This document shows, in pieces, positions 36,301 to 48,960 of a stretch of 64,000 bases of DNA. Location: the NCBI GenBank assembly GCA_035222895.1, contig JAVYIG010005415.1, forward strand, positions 1-64,000. The letters are read 5' to 3'. The DNA is from Strongylocentrotus droebachiensis (Eukaryota; Echinodermata; Echinoidea; Camarodonta; Strongylocentrotidae). Each line of letters begins with the position of its first letter. Position 1 is the first letter of the stretch. The notes beneath the pieces were generated by a model. The model was not told the DNA's origin. It was given only the letters and a program-made list of their open reading frames with translations, and made no database searches. The translations under genes and the position numbers were made by a program.

Positions 36301-39300
36301 GGGGGGGGGGGGTATGCAAATGCGTTAACCTCTCAGGACCAACCATATTCTTAAATCATTCGGGTACGCAGCTAGACGCTCCTGTAGTCATGTCAATGAG
36401 TAGCCCTAAGAATCGGTTGTAATAATGAACACAACAAAGCTGTTGGAATGATATTTATTATACCAGAATGAACTTACATACTTGTGGTTATCTCCTGTCA
36501 TTCACATGTATATACCTCACAGTCATTTCCCATTCGGACGGCACCTCTAGTCTGAGTTTTAAAAAGAACTTTACAAAAACGCAGGAGTTTGTGGGTCAAG
36601 TTTGAAATCCTTGATCCCTGATAATCCTATGAGTCATCAAAACGGCTACTCTGTCCTATTGCTACTCTATCACTCACGATACCTGAGATCCGGAACCTAT
36701 ATGATAACCACAAATCTTCTTATTCTTTGGGGGTAGTTACAAGATGGAGTAGCCAATGGTTACAGACTCACTCGAGAACGTTTTGATGAAATCAATTGAC
36801 TGGGATGTGTCAGAGAGAGATCTTTTGATCTGGTTCGGTCTCCCCAGGTCGAGTTGATGGGGGAATTCAGAGTGGGTGGTTGCTAACAGGTGTACTGGTA
36901 TATTAAACAATTTTCACACATTTTCAATCTTCGTTTATTTTCATTTTCATAAAAAGATACGACAGTAATCGTTTAAAATCGTTATTCGTGGACTTTTTGA
37001 CATGATAACAATAATCTGTATAGGTATTTCATTTTGTTTACGACGCGAGTTTCGGCAACAATAAATTGCTGAAAAAATATACAACATTAACCAAAATTCA
37101 TTCGTAACTTCATCTTTAGAACATAAAAGCCATGTACATTACTCGAACTTTAACCCTGAACCTGACTGTAAGAAAAACAAACTGCAAGAATAATCACAAT
37201 CCTATATTTTTGCCTTTCACCGTACAGAAAAAAAAAAAAAAAAAAAATCCGAATTTCGTCGGAGCATCAGACATATTTTACTGACATTTAGCTCTTACTG
37301 CATCACTGTCGCATACAAATTTAGTTCTATAAACCTTGAACCGGCCACAAAAAGGAAGAAAATCAATTACCGAGTTACCCGTTTTCCTGACAAATGCCCT
37401 ATAAGTAAGTTTCCTCATCTGTTTGTCGAAGTGATTGCTAGTGACTCTTGTTGCGATGTATCTGGGTGAGATGAACGTGGAATGAGGTAATGACTAATCT
37501 ATGCTCCTGTCGAAACTACCCAAATTGAGGAAAATGGATAGAAAATGTTACAAAATCGAATTTAAGTCGCTCAGTGGGGGAGGGGGGGGGGGGGGGGTAG
37601 TGAGCACTTTTTTTTTTTTTTTTTGGTCCTCGAAAATTTTTCAATTTGCACCCCCCCCCCCCCCTTGAGCGCCAGGGGGGGGGGGCCCAACCCCCCAAAA
37701 AGGTAAAAATCACGTGATTTTACATGATTTTTTTCTCAAGGGGGGGGGGGGGCCGGGCTCCCCGGGCCCCCCCCCCCCTGGATCCGCCACTGATAAGGAC
37801 TCTAATAGGCTCCCAATACTTCCGTCGTCATATTTCTATAAAGCTACGAATTTGGTTGACTTTTTCATTTTATCCTCGTCATCTTGGCATTTTGCCTTTT
37901 TCCATGTTTTTCGTTTCGTGAACTAAAGCAGTTAAGAGATTATTAACTAACGGTAGCTATGAGTCAGCACTACGTTAACTTGCAGCTTTAATGTACTGCA
38001 CATAAGTTCCAAAAGGCTCTTTCAATTTATGGATTTTTTGGTCAAAATCTCTCTTTACCTAAAAGTGAATTACGATCAAATAAGGATAACATTAGCAGTG
38101 CGATTTAAACACTCGTAACGATGCGCTGACAGTGTCACCTAACTAACCTCAATTCATTCTGCAAATATATGTGGTTATACATAAAGGGGATGGCTATAGT
38201 ATTGAACTTGCATGATCTTGATTAATTCACGATTTAAACCGTGAAATAAAAGCCATGAAGGCGGATAATGAAGAAGAAAACGTTCCATCTTTGCTGTGAC
38301 TGTTATACCCTTATCTTTTACTTAATAATGTAACAAAACAAGAAAAATATTTTGATGCAAGATCGAAGGGGGGGGGGGGGAGGGGATGCCCCGCCTTCCC
38401 AAATCCCTATTCAACTTGTTCGATATACATATCCACAACACTTGTGCAATAGAAGATTTTGGCGTTTAATGGTTAGTTTAAAAAGAGTATGAATATTGCA
38501 AATATCGATTCCTTGACGATCATAATCAGGATATTCATAACATACATGTATATTATTACTTATCGACTATAATGATTTGTTTTTCTACTCATATTGCCCT
38601 ACCCGTTCCTTTACCCGGCTCTTTGACTGCTCAGTGAGTTATCTTGCATTGAGGGGGTTTCCCCGACCCCATCCCCGGAGCGAGACTATGAGTTGGCAAA
38701 TTGCCACACCTTTCTCATTGTCTTGTCATGCTTGCTCTCACCACGAAACAGAGATGATTTCTTTTCATGACAATGAGATTATTCATGAACGTATACACTC
38801 TGTCTGTGAAGTGGCAAGCTACAATGGGCACGGGGTCATATTTACTACCCTCCCTCTCTCTCCATTGAGTGGTAACAAATTGAAAAGCTAGAAAATAGAG
38901 AAAGGAAAACAGAATGATAGGGGAAGAGGGTGACGAGAAAAGAAGATAAATGGAATACGTACCGCACCCTCCCTTAATTAGTATAGCCTTGTAAATTCGC
39001 ATTTAACTTTCCAAGTTTATAGACCGGCGCCCCTCCCCCGAAACCCTGCCGTATCAGTGACTCACACTTTGCCACTGTGCCTGAGAACACACAACAAAAC
39101 TTTGTATTAATCTCTTTTCTTGGGAGGGGGGGGGGGGGCTAGCTATACCCTCTACCCGAAGCGTGAACTTTATATATATTTTTTCCTTTGTGTCTTGAGA
39201 TAGGGCTCTCTTCACCTCGTACATATCTTGAGTTTGTTAGAGATGCTCTCTGGGCTCCTCGTCATCTAGAATCGGTTTTAATATGGTCTATTAATATCAA

Positions 39301-42300
39301 ACCTTCAAATCACAATGGGATTGCTCTTTTAAGGTACCCTTCAAAGAATTACGGGCTAAGACGTAAAATCAAATAAGTATAACAAAATATACTTGATTAT
39401 TCCTATACCAGTGAAATATTATCTTGTGAAGATCTATAAGTCTATTTCCGTTAAGTACCCTGAAATGAAACATTTTCTTTTATTTAACATTTTATTGGAA
39501 GAAATTTGTTTTGGAAACTAAATATATTCCCCCTTCTCATTCACTTTAAAAACTAATATTTTGTATAGAACAATTTCAAGAGTGCATTTTCACTTTAAAC
39601 AGTATTAAACGGTACCATTGCTAATGGGGGTGGGGTGGAGGTCATAATTAGAGGGAACTTTATTCAGACCTATTCGCACATGGTGTGGTGGAAAAAATAG
39701 TTCGCAAAGTTTACAACCTGCACTATGGACAGAAATTTAAATAATTTTGAAAATAGAGCCAACGGGTTCAGGCAATGTAGACACGCAAACCGAACTCGAC
39801 ACTTTTATTTTTTCGTCGATTGTAAAAAAAGATTCATGCCTGCACCTAATCAGGGCGTTGGTCTTCTGGGACACCAGGGGGCTCCCTCAGTAATTACGGA
39901 GTAAACTGCATGTTCATGCTCCACACAGAATATGATTCCCATCAATGTATTTGCCACCCCAAACCCCATTTCTCCCCCAAATTGAAGTGGGACAACACCC
40001 CTGCGTCATTCTGCTCTATAGTATGGTACATGGGCAAAAATAGATGGAGTTGAGCAAAGAAATATAGTTAGATTCGTAGACGAACGAGGCGGGGAACATT
40101 AGGGGTTGCAGCCCCCCCCCCTTCGAATCTCAAAGTTCCTAATATTCGGGCAACCGCCACCCACATTCCAGCAGTGAGGCAGTCTATATATTGTTGCTGT
40201 ATATATAGAGTATAGTATTTTTGTTTTGATGATGAAATTACATTTCACTCTCATGACGTGTCAATGTATTTGTTTTGCTCGTTTCGCTCGCTCACAACAT
40301 TTTTGAAAGTGACATTTCATATCCAGGCAAGAAACGTCAGCCCCCCCTCAGCAAAATTGTGCTTTTACGCCTCGGTTTACATTAGTGTTTTAAATGTTAA
40401 ATAATTTCATTCATGTTAAGGAAAATAAAAGGCCTTGTGTGTCTTATCGAAAATATATGTTATATGTAGTATTTCCTTCTCAACACTTGCTAGTCCGCCC
40501 TTTTTTGTTTTGTTTAAAAAACAGGACAATGGTTTGGTGTACGTGCAGGATACAATATTTCGTACGGGTAAAAGGAAGGATCTTGACACAACATTGGCAC
40601 CTCTAACCAAGCGAGATCTATCTTGTTTACTTTCCTGTCTGTGTGTATTACTTTCAACCGGTCATACAGGCCACAAGTTCAATCTATCGGAAAAGTACAT
40701 GTATAGTATAAGTAGAAAACTAGATTTACGACATTTTTATGGATATTTCGTTTTTCTTCCTTTCATTTTTCGTAATAAAACATAATTCTTATAGATTTCT
40801 AAGGTTCACATCTGATTAGGTCTCCTTATTATGCATAACAATGTAACTCAGTCACTATAGCAGGAATTCATTAAAAAAAAATATCCACCTTCCAGCGTCT
40901 GTTTTTTTTAAAAACTTTAAACGACATCATCAAATTTCAATACAATGGCCGCCCCAGGGAACATGGTTTCGAGAGATCAAAATAAAATAATTTATGAAAT
41001 TCATAGCATATACTAACTAATGTCTCGAAACAGTTTAGTCAGTATGTTACTCTACTAACGCACCTTCAAACAATGCTCCATAAAACTACTCCGTTCCGTG
41101 GCGTGTTTCCTCGTTACTATGACAACGGTGTAAAAGTTTCCTTACTGGTTTCTATAGGCCTATCGATCGTAGACAGAAGAAAATTATAATTATGCTGTAC
41201 CTTTCACGTGATGCGATGTTGATGACCAAAGGGGTTTCAACGATCAGTATATGATGACATGTCAACCAAATCGTAACTGCTTGCTACGTGTGGGGAACCG
41301 GGGGGGGGGGGGCAAGTGCCCGTCCCCCTCTAATCAAATGGCCAAACTGAAAGAAAAAACAGAGGAGATGATACAATACATTTCCAACCCTCCCCTCTCG
41401 ATGACCCTGTTCTCTCGTTTGTTCAACCTAGTAACAATTTAAGCGATGTCCCATTCCTAATGACACCAGTGCACGCTTTTTGATATCACCCCTCTTCTAA
41501 AAAAAAAGTGGTTTAAACAAAACTTATAAAAGGAATCAGATCTAGGGAGAAGAGAATGAATGGAGATATGACATCGATACATTGCTATGACAGAATCATC
41601 CCGAAAAATGATTGATTGAAAACCGAGTCGCAGATCTAACGATTCATTTTTTGACAGCATCTCATTTGAAGCTTATTAACGAAAGAAAATAATCCTTCTG
41701 AGCTTCAGACACTTCAAGTTATTTGTTTACCTGTTCAAAGATGAGAATAATAACGAATAAATAATAAATTGAAGTTGGTTACTCGTCGTCATTGCACGGA
41801 CCGCCAACAGCAGTGAAGCTGCTATACGAGGGGGGGGGGTACACCGAGGCACGTGTCCCCTTCGAGTGAGAACAACCACCATCCCCAAAAAGATAAGAGG
41901 GGGAGATTGAAAAAAAAAGTGACAGGAAGAGAGGGAGGGGTAGACCCACGCTAAGCCTCTGACTACCACCCCATGTGCAGAAGTAACAAAGGAATCGAGG
42001 GTATTCAACATGTTCAAAGCAATACCTTTAATTTTATTTTGGGCTATCGACAGATCGCATCAATTGATGCTCAAGTTGTCTTGTTTCCTGATATGACATC
42101 GTCCTGTCTAATTTTGGTTTTGGCTAAGTAAGAGAAGCCAGAATTAGGATACCATTAGACATGCTGGCATTCGAAATGTGATCCGTTTTCAAATTTAAAT
42201 TTAGCCTGACTTGTTTCCTTGTATTTGAAGTGACTAATGTAGTTATAGACTAGCCTGAAACAAGTCAGAATTTTTGTCCAATTTTAAGAAATTTGTTAAG

Positions 42301-43576
42301 ACTTTAGAAATAGCGGAGAGATGGTGTGTATTAAAAGCATATAGTGTGCTACTTGATTTTTTCTTCTTCTTTTGTGATATTTCTTTGTTTAGAATAATCT
42401 TCGGATCGTTGCTCGGTATATCGGGCAAATGAGACTCGGTAATTGGTTCATTCTGCCTTTATCGAGATCTAAAAATAGCTCAATGTTATATTCATGAGGC
42501 AATAATATTGTCCATTAAATTTGTGGAGGGGGATGTTTTGTATTCATTAATGAACAGTCCCAAAATGCAATTTATAGACCACAGAAACATGCATTTTGAA
42601 AACCTCATTAACGCCTCTGGTGTGACAAATCATAAAATAGATGTAATGTGCAACGGCATGTAATCCATTCATTAATGCACAAGAAAGACCTCATATTTTT
42701 AGAGAAAAATCAAATCAAATGGAAATAAAACACGTTGTAGAGAACACGGACATGAGAAACAGCTGTATCTTATACTTATTGAGAGCAAAGAATAACTCCC
42801 ATGATTAGGCTTAGATTGGGTTGACCTAAATACAAGAAGTAGAACCAGATGTATCGTGGGTTAGGGATCGGGGAAACTCGTTCATGCAATAGTACATTGC
42901 CATGATTATAGACTATAACAAGAAAAAGAAAAAGAGCATTCGTATAGGTTTAGTTCTATCTAATGAGTGCTTATTGATTTTATAATTTGAAAGTGTAATC
43001 AATTTTTAAAATGTACTTTTGTTAAGAATCACGAAATCATGATTAACACTACCCCTCTTTGCATACTTACTGTGGGCTTGGACAAAAAAATCATTACATT
43101 TTATACAAATATTCACTACTTTTGTCATTGGTAATGAACGCTTGTAATAGGTCTACAAGTGTATCCACCATTCATTCCCTCACTTTACTGATAACATTAC
43201 GATTAAGACAATATACAGATTATGTTGGGCTTTTGACTAACAATATGTTAGGAAGTTTTCAGATGCAAGTTGAACGTTTTCTAAACTAAAATATTACTCT
43301 TGACTTCAGTCGGCTGCGTGTTTTCAGAATGAGCACATTCTTTTCTGTATAATGCTGCAATACTCTGGCAGAGTACATAAATATACCTAACAATAACATG
43401 ATTGTGAGCCTAAGAAATTGTACAGTTATTAGCTTATAATCAATTCAAAAAATGATTTCAATGACAATAGAATATTGGATAATTTCCGATTCAATTCGTT
43501 CCTGAAAAACCCTCTCGAGACCGACAGCCCATAAATAGATAGCCCATGAGACCGGTAATGTCGGTCTAGTGAGCCC
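36301..43576. other. Long intergenic region, no supported gene
   Basis: Only short unsupported frames occur. Homopolymer runs of G or C lie at 36300, 37577-37595, 37650-37686, 37740-37780, 38369-38380, 39127-39138, 40112-40121, 41300-41312 and 41830. The stretch 37570-37795 ends in CCCTGGATCCGCCACTGA, the end of the GGATCC MITE family. A short secretory-looking minus frame with a GTAAAC donor at 41790-41730 has no partner exon. Confidence 0.5.
37570..37795. mobile_element. GGATCC-family MITE, degenerate copy
   Basis: The right end is CTGGATCCGCCACTGATA, the complement of the left end seen at 27594. The body is runs of G, C and T. The left end is eroded. No protein frame is credible. Confidence 0.5.
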
Positions 43577-44203
43577 CTAACTCCGGGAAGCTCCAACACC
43601 GGCGCGCAGCGTCGGAGCTTCGGTCGAACTGTCGTGGTGGCTTCGACAAAAAAAAATGGGGCGACGTTATCGTTAAAATCTGCAAAGGGAGTACTTACAA
43701 TTTTTACATCATAGGGTGCACGAATCCTCAGGGCATAACAATGATCACTTGAATTCATAATTTGAAGAAGTCTTCGATGGGAAAAAAGGGTTTTTTTTTT
43801 TTTTATGCACGACTCGAACAAACAGAGTCCTTCTCAACCTCGTGCATATTCAGCGATTTCGAGCGATCGGCACTCGATAGCATGAATATTCATACTTTCT
43901 GCGGCTCTGCCGCGCATGCGTACAGTCTCTTCGCCATTTTGAATCGACGCTGCAACATGGAAGAGTCGTTTGGGTAGTGCTCTGAAAAACCCTTTTTTCC
44001 CATCGAAGACTTCTTCAAATTATGAATTCAAGTGATCATTGTTATGCCCTGAGGATTCGTGCACCCTATGATGTAAAAATTGTAAGTACTCCCTTTGCAG
44101 ATTTTAACGATAACGTCGCCCCATTTTTTTTTGTCGAAGCCACCACGACAGTTCGACCGAAGCTCCGACGCTGCGCGCCGGTGTTGGAGCTTCCCGGAGT
44201 TAG
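43577..44203. repeat. 219-bp perfect inverted repeat around a 189-bp promoter-like core
   Basis: The left arm 43577-43795 and right arm 43985-44203 read as exact reverse complements of equal length. Each arm carries an ATG (MNSSDHCYALRIRAPYDVKI) ending at a strong splice donor ATT|GTAAGTACT. The spacer is GC-balanced and contains CGCGCATGCGTA (NRF1-like) and GCCATTTTGAA (YY1-like) next to a short upstream frame starting ATGGAAGAGTCG. It looks like a duplicated 5' gene end or a recent palindrome. I did not recognise the peptide. An assembly artefact is possible. Confidence 0.75.
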
Positions 44204-47200
44204 TGAGCCCCCCAAAATATAGTCAGTCGGTCTCGTAGACTACAGCTTCCCAAATCATTAATGGTGCCAATAGAATGTGTATCCTTGCTGAATAATGTTC
44301 CCTCTATACAACTTTTTCATCTGATGCCTGAAAAAAGAAAAAACACAAACTTTAATTGGCACGTACACGATCAAATTGTTACTTCCACTTGTTAAGACCT
44401 GTGGGTTTTCAGAGGAGTTAATGGATTTATTGTCGGGAAGAGCTTCATATCACAGAAGAAGATTTGATACCTCTTGAATGTCACGAATAGCACTTTAAGA
44501 GGCAATCGTAAGACATAAGTGTTTATCTTGGGTTGTTATTTATAGTATGAGTAACAGTGAGAAGATTCCTTATCGCACAAGATGGCGCCGATGTTTTCCT
44601 CACAGGTATTGAAGCAAGTCAGAAGTATATTAAATGGCTATAAGGGAGACTTGCCGAGAACATTCGTTTGCAGTAGACGAAGTGTAATGATCACGATAAG
44701 AAAACAGTGAAAGGAGATGACAAAATAAAAAATAATAATAACACAGGACAATCAAATAATAATAATAAAATGTACATTAAGGAGTCGTACAACAAGGGTA
44801 TCAATTTCAATGGAAGAAAAATAAAACGTAATATATAATATCCAGAATATAAGAGAGCAATTTGAAACAGGCATTCGATAATTTTGTTTATATTAATAAC
44901 ACCTTGAAATGTGATGACAGGAAGTAACCAAAAGTTGGATAAAGAAATATCAAACAAACAAACGTCCGACTGATGCAGGAAAAAAAAAATCATGGAAAGT
45001 TCTCCTTGAGAAAATGGAATGACCTTGAACGTGCAAGGTGAGAGAAGGTCAATTGGAGCTCAGAAGTAGAGCCTTGGACCCTTGGTAACTTACTCTTTCT
45101 GCCGACAGTTTCTGGGCGCCAGCATAAGTAAAAATCCAATATCGCCTTCTTCAATAGTTGTTCACATGTGTATCCCGTTGTTCAAAGATGCATTAATATA
45201 TTTCTTCCTTTTATTTATCGCACGACGACCTGACTTTTATTGGCAGTTCAGGAGTCTGGTGATGATTCCCTTTCCTCTCATTCACACAGTCTCGTCTGCA
45301 TGCATGGCAGGTCGCTAGCTCAGCCTAGCTACCGGAATGCGATTGTTTGCGAAGTTTGCCTTCGATCATGTGCGGATGACGACTAGCTGCCAAGCTTGCC
45401 AACAAACTTGTTAAGAACGCCGTTAGGTATTAGGGTAGAAGCTTGACATCCGACACAAACAAGTTAGTGCTGCGATACATGGAGGTACTACATGTCACAG
45501 GTCGATTTGCTGTTGAATATACGAAGTAGTTCAGTTCTTTCTAAACAGTGAGACGACCTCAAGAAATCATTCAATGTTGAACGATTTCCTCTTCAGCATA
45601 GTCCCACGAGTGCAATGCGAGCAAAGTTTGCAGAGTAAATTGCTCGAATCTGAAGCTGTTGTTGAATGTAATGGCGCAGATCGCGAATCAGAATGATGCC
45701 GGGTAGCAAATGACTACTTTGCCGACTGCCCCGGTGATGACTCAATGCTCTATTGATTCAAATCAGTCTGTGTTTGAAAACTGTGCGTAAACGGTGCCAA
45801 ACATTGCCAGCAAGGTTATTATTTGAAAAAAGTGCAAGAAAACTTAATGTTGAATTATAGAAAAGAAACAAAAACGAAATAAAGAAGCAACGGCATATGG
45901 ACCTTTAGCTAGAAAGTTTGCAAGGCACTAGAATAACCTGGTTCCACTTTCTCTTCAAGTTCAACAACGTCAAAAGATGTGAGTTGTTAAGTAGCATAAA
46001 ACGTCAAACAGAATATCAACTCATTATAAATTTCATGTTGATGCTATATCGGTGGCTTCAAACTGAATAATATGAATTAACCTTTACTCAGGAGTTAAGT
46101 CATTGAGGATCCTTCCATCATCCGAGATCTATGAATTATGTTGTCAAATGGTAAATGAGTCTAAACAAGCTCAGAGCATGTCACTCTCATCAGGGGCGAA
46201 TCTAGGGTTTTGTAGGGGGGGGGGCAATTTTTCGAAATTTACACAACAACCAAGGGGGCAATTTGTTTTGGGGGGTACTTTGAGGTATGCCATTCAGGTT
46301 TAAAAGAGGGGATAGGGTATACGGGTTATTCCTCCCCTCCCTAGATTCGCCACTGACTCTTATTGACTGACTTGGGTGACTTGCTTAAAATTTTGATTTT
46401 TTTTTTCTTCTTTTTTTTTCGTAATCTTCAAACCAGCTAATATTGCCCTATAAACCATTTCCCAACACATTGCGTAGGAATGAGAAGTTTGCGCTTCATT
46501 TAGGTTGTATAGGCCTACTACTGCAGTATCATGATTCTCGTTTTGACCTTTATTAGCGTGATCAGTCATTAAACAGTTTCCCTTCCAAGTTCACCTCATT
46601 ATGATGAATCCCTTACCAGCTGCCGAGAAGCCGGTATATCCAGCTTTGATCCCTGAACAGCATAATCATCGATGTGATTTTATGAACAAAGATCCCCATC
46701 CGTTGCCATAAATATGATAAAGAGAGTAGCCCAGATATCGTCTGCTAAGAACCAAAAGGACATTCATGTAAACCCTTTTAACGTTTTAATGGTACAGTCA
46801 ATGCCTTTCTTTCTCTCAGTGATCGACATTAGATCTATTTGTTTTCTATACCAAGGGAATAATACATTGTTCATGAGTTGTTAACGACTTTATAATCTAC
46901 CTTCTTTCACCTAATAAATAATTGTTGATAATAATAATTAATGGCTGTTCATTTTTTTTTACATTGTATCGTCAACGTGATTCAGGGACATCACTAGAAT
47001 TTACCATTTGACATTTCTGCCGACAAATCCGTTTCTGTTATTAGCATATGTAATTTGGGGGACCTTGTTTGTGCTTTACTGTATAGGCCGTTGTTGGCAA
47101 AATAGACTTGATTTTACCCCTTCTTTACCCAATTATTCTTAAGAAATGTTTTCCAGCAGATTTGATGCGACCCCCATGAAACAACTTTTTTGTTTTCCGA

Positions 47201-47440
47201 TGTCTCTGTCGAATTTGTTCAACTGACAACCGATGCTCAATTTGTACATATTGATATATACATGTATGAATGTATCTTTACACTCCGAGAAAATTACATG
47301 AAATATGATACTTTTTTATAATTATCAACAACGTGCTGTCTAGACATTACTCAACTCTTTAAATCTGTAGATTTACTTTCATGTTTAGAAATAGCAAGGA
47401 GGCCATGGCAAGGACGATGTTTGAACGTATACATGTTTAG
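44204..47440. other. Intergenic region, no supported gene
   Basis: Apart from a GGATCC-type element at about 46190-46360 I see nothing beyond AT-rich unique sequence and short frames without splice partners. Confidence 0.45.
46190..46358. mobile_element. GGATCC/TAGATTCG-family MITE, short copy
   Basis: The left end CAGGGGCGAATCTAGGG and right end CCCTAGATTCGCCACTGA form an inverted pair of about 17 bp. The 169-bp body has a G run and no open frame worth naming. Confidence 0.65.
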
Positions 47441-47653
47441 TCATAATATATGCTGAGAGCCAGAAGGCCTATAAGTCCAATACTTATACACAGAGTTAAC
47501 GCCCTTCTTGCACTCGGCGGACGGGTTTTGAACCGTGTGTTCTGGGAGTGATCTTCCTGTCTCGCAATGTGATGTGAGGTTCATGTTCGTTTCCTCACCC
47601 TGGTATCCTTCCGCGTTCACAGTCAAAGGGTTTATTTTTAAGATGGAAACCAT
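47441..47653 (-). other. Unassigned open frame, possible alternative terminal exon of gene 3
   Basis: The frame has ordinary amino-acid composition and reads ...SVYKYWTYRPSGSQHIL before its stop. It lies 1.3 kb past the stop codon of gene 3 on the same strand. An AG at 47675-47674 would join it in phase with the transmembrane exon of gene 3, but that acceptor lacks a pyrimidine tract. Not recognised; it could be chance. Confidence 0.2.
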
Positions 47654-47936
47654 GGATGTATGGATCTCTCTTCATCGGTGCAAGGTTACTCTTCATGAGG
47701 TACACATTCTGTTCAAATAACACGAATAACTCACTGCTTTTCATGTTGTACACATCAATAATTAAACAACACAGGCTGTAGGTCTTAGTCACAAATATGT
47801 ACACTGTCTTTATTGTATAATTTTATTTCAATGTTAACATTTGCTTTGAACAAAACATATAATCATATGCATTCTTTGAAATTGAATCTAATTATTACTC
47901 AATCAAAAATAAAACGAGACAGGATTCACAAAGAAA

Positions 47937-47942
47937 TTTATT
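47937..47942 (-). terminator. Possible distal poly(A) signal for gene 3
   Basis: Minus-strand AATAAA about 1 kb past the stop at 48961. No closer perfect signal stood out, and use of a variant hexamer is possible. Confidence 0.25.
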
Positions 47943-48960
47943 TTAATATAAGTTTCATGACGATGTAGTCTCTTTCAAATTTGCATTACTACTTTTGCTA
48001 CCATAAATAAAATGACATAAAAACAGGATTTTACGCCACTATCTCCGTATCGTCTTTTTGAGGATTATTGGCATTATTCAAAACAACTTATAAAGTACAT
48101 GTTCATATAATCTTCGAAATTACTTATTAGGAAACAAATATCAATATAAAGAATTTATCTACATTATAAAACATTGCAATCGAAGACCGGCCTGACTGCG
48201 ATTTCACAAAATCTTATGCAAATTGCTGAAGTTAAACACACAAAAAAGTACTCGATGGATAGTTGATAGAAATCGTATTCAAAGAGGAGGAGAATGAATA
48301 AAAGAGTAAAGAATTTCATACACAGACAGATAGACAGACAGATATACAGACAGATAGACGGACAAATATACTGGTAGCTAGATAAATAGATAGCTATGGT
48401 ACTTATTGTTTTTAGCGCTCCTAAATATTCGATAGAATTATTATTATTATAGATCGATAAAGAGAGATACATTTTTTATATCACCAATTTGTCTGAATGA
48501 AAGGTCAAATGATTCCTTTTAAAGATGATTATGCAATGATAACATCAACTTAATGAAACAGTTACTTCATAGTATCAAGATCAGATTATTGTTTTGAGGT
48601 ATTACAAAAAGAAAGAGTTCTTTAACATATCAAACTTGCAATCCACAATCTATTTAAAATTTACCACGTGAAAATTATGAAATATGTTCGGTTTCCTAAA
48701 GATGTGATTAGAAAAATCTTTACGAAACCAAAGATATTTCATACTAAGAATAGTACAGAACAAAAATATATTTGTATACTTATAATTACATTCCAGATAT
48801 CAAACGTCATTAACAGGAAAGGCTAGTTTTCATTTCATAAAAAAAAGGTTTAAAGAACATAGTCAGCAGAGAACGCTCGTCGAACATGAGACTGAAGTCG
48901 AAAGGCATCCATTCAAATAGCATGAAGGCTTGAAGCAATGAGATGAGGCTGAACTGGAGA

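Noticed and set aside
41730-41793. Short Met-initiated hydrophobic peptide ending at a GTAAAC donor
   Set aside because: It resembles a signal-peptide exon but has no EMI or DM13 continuation and a weak hydrophobic core; too short to support.
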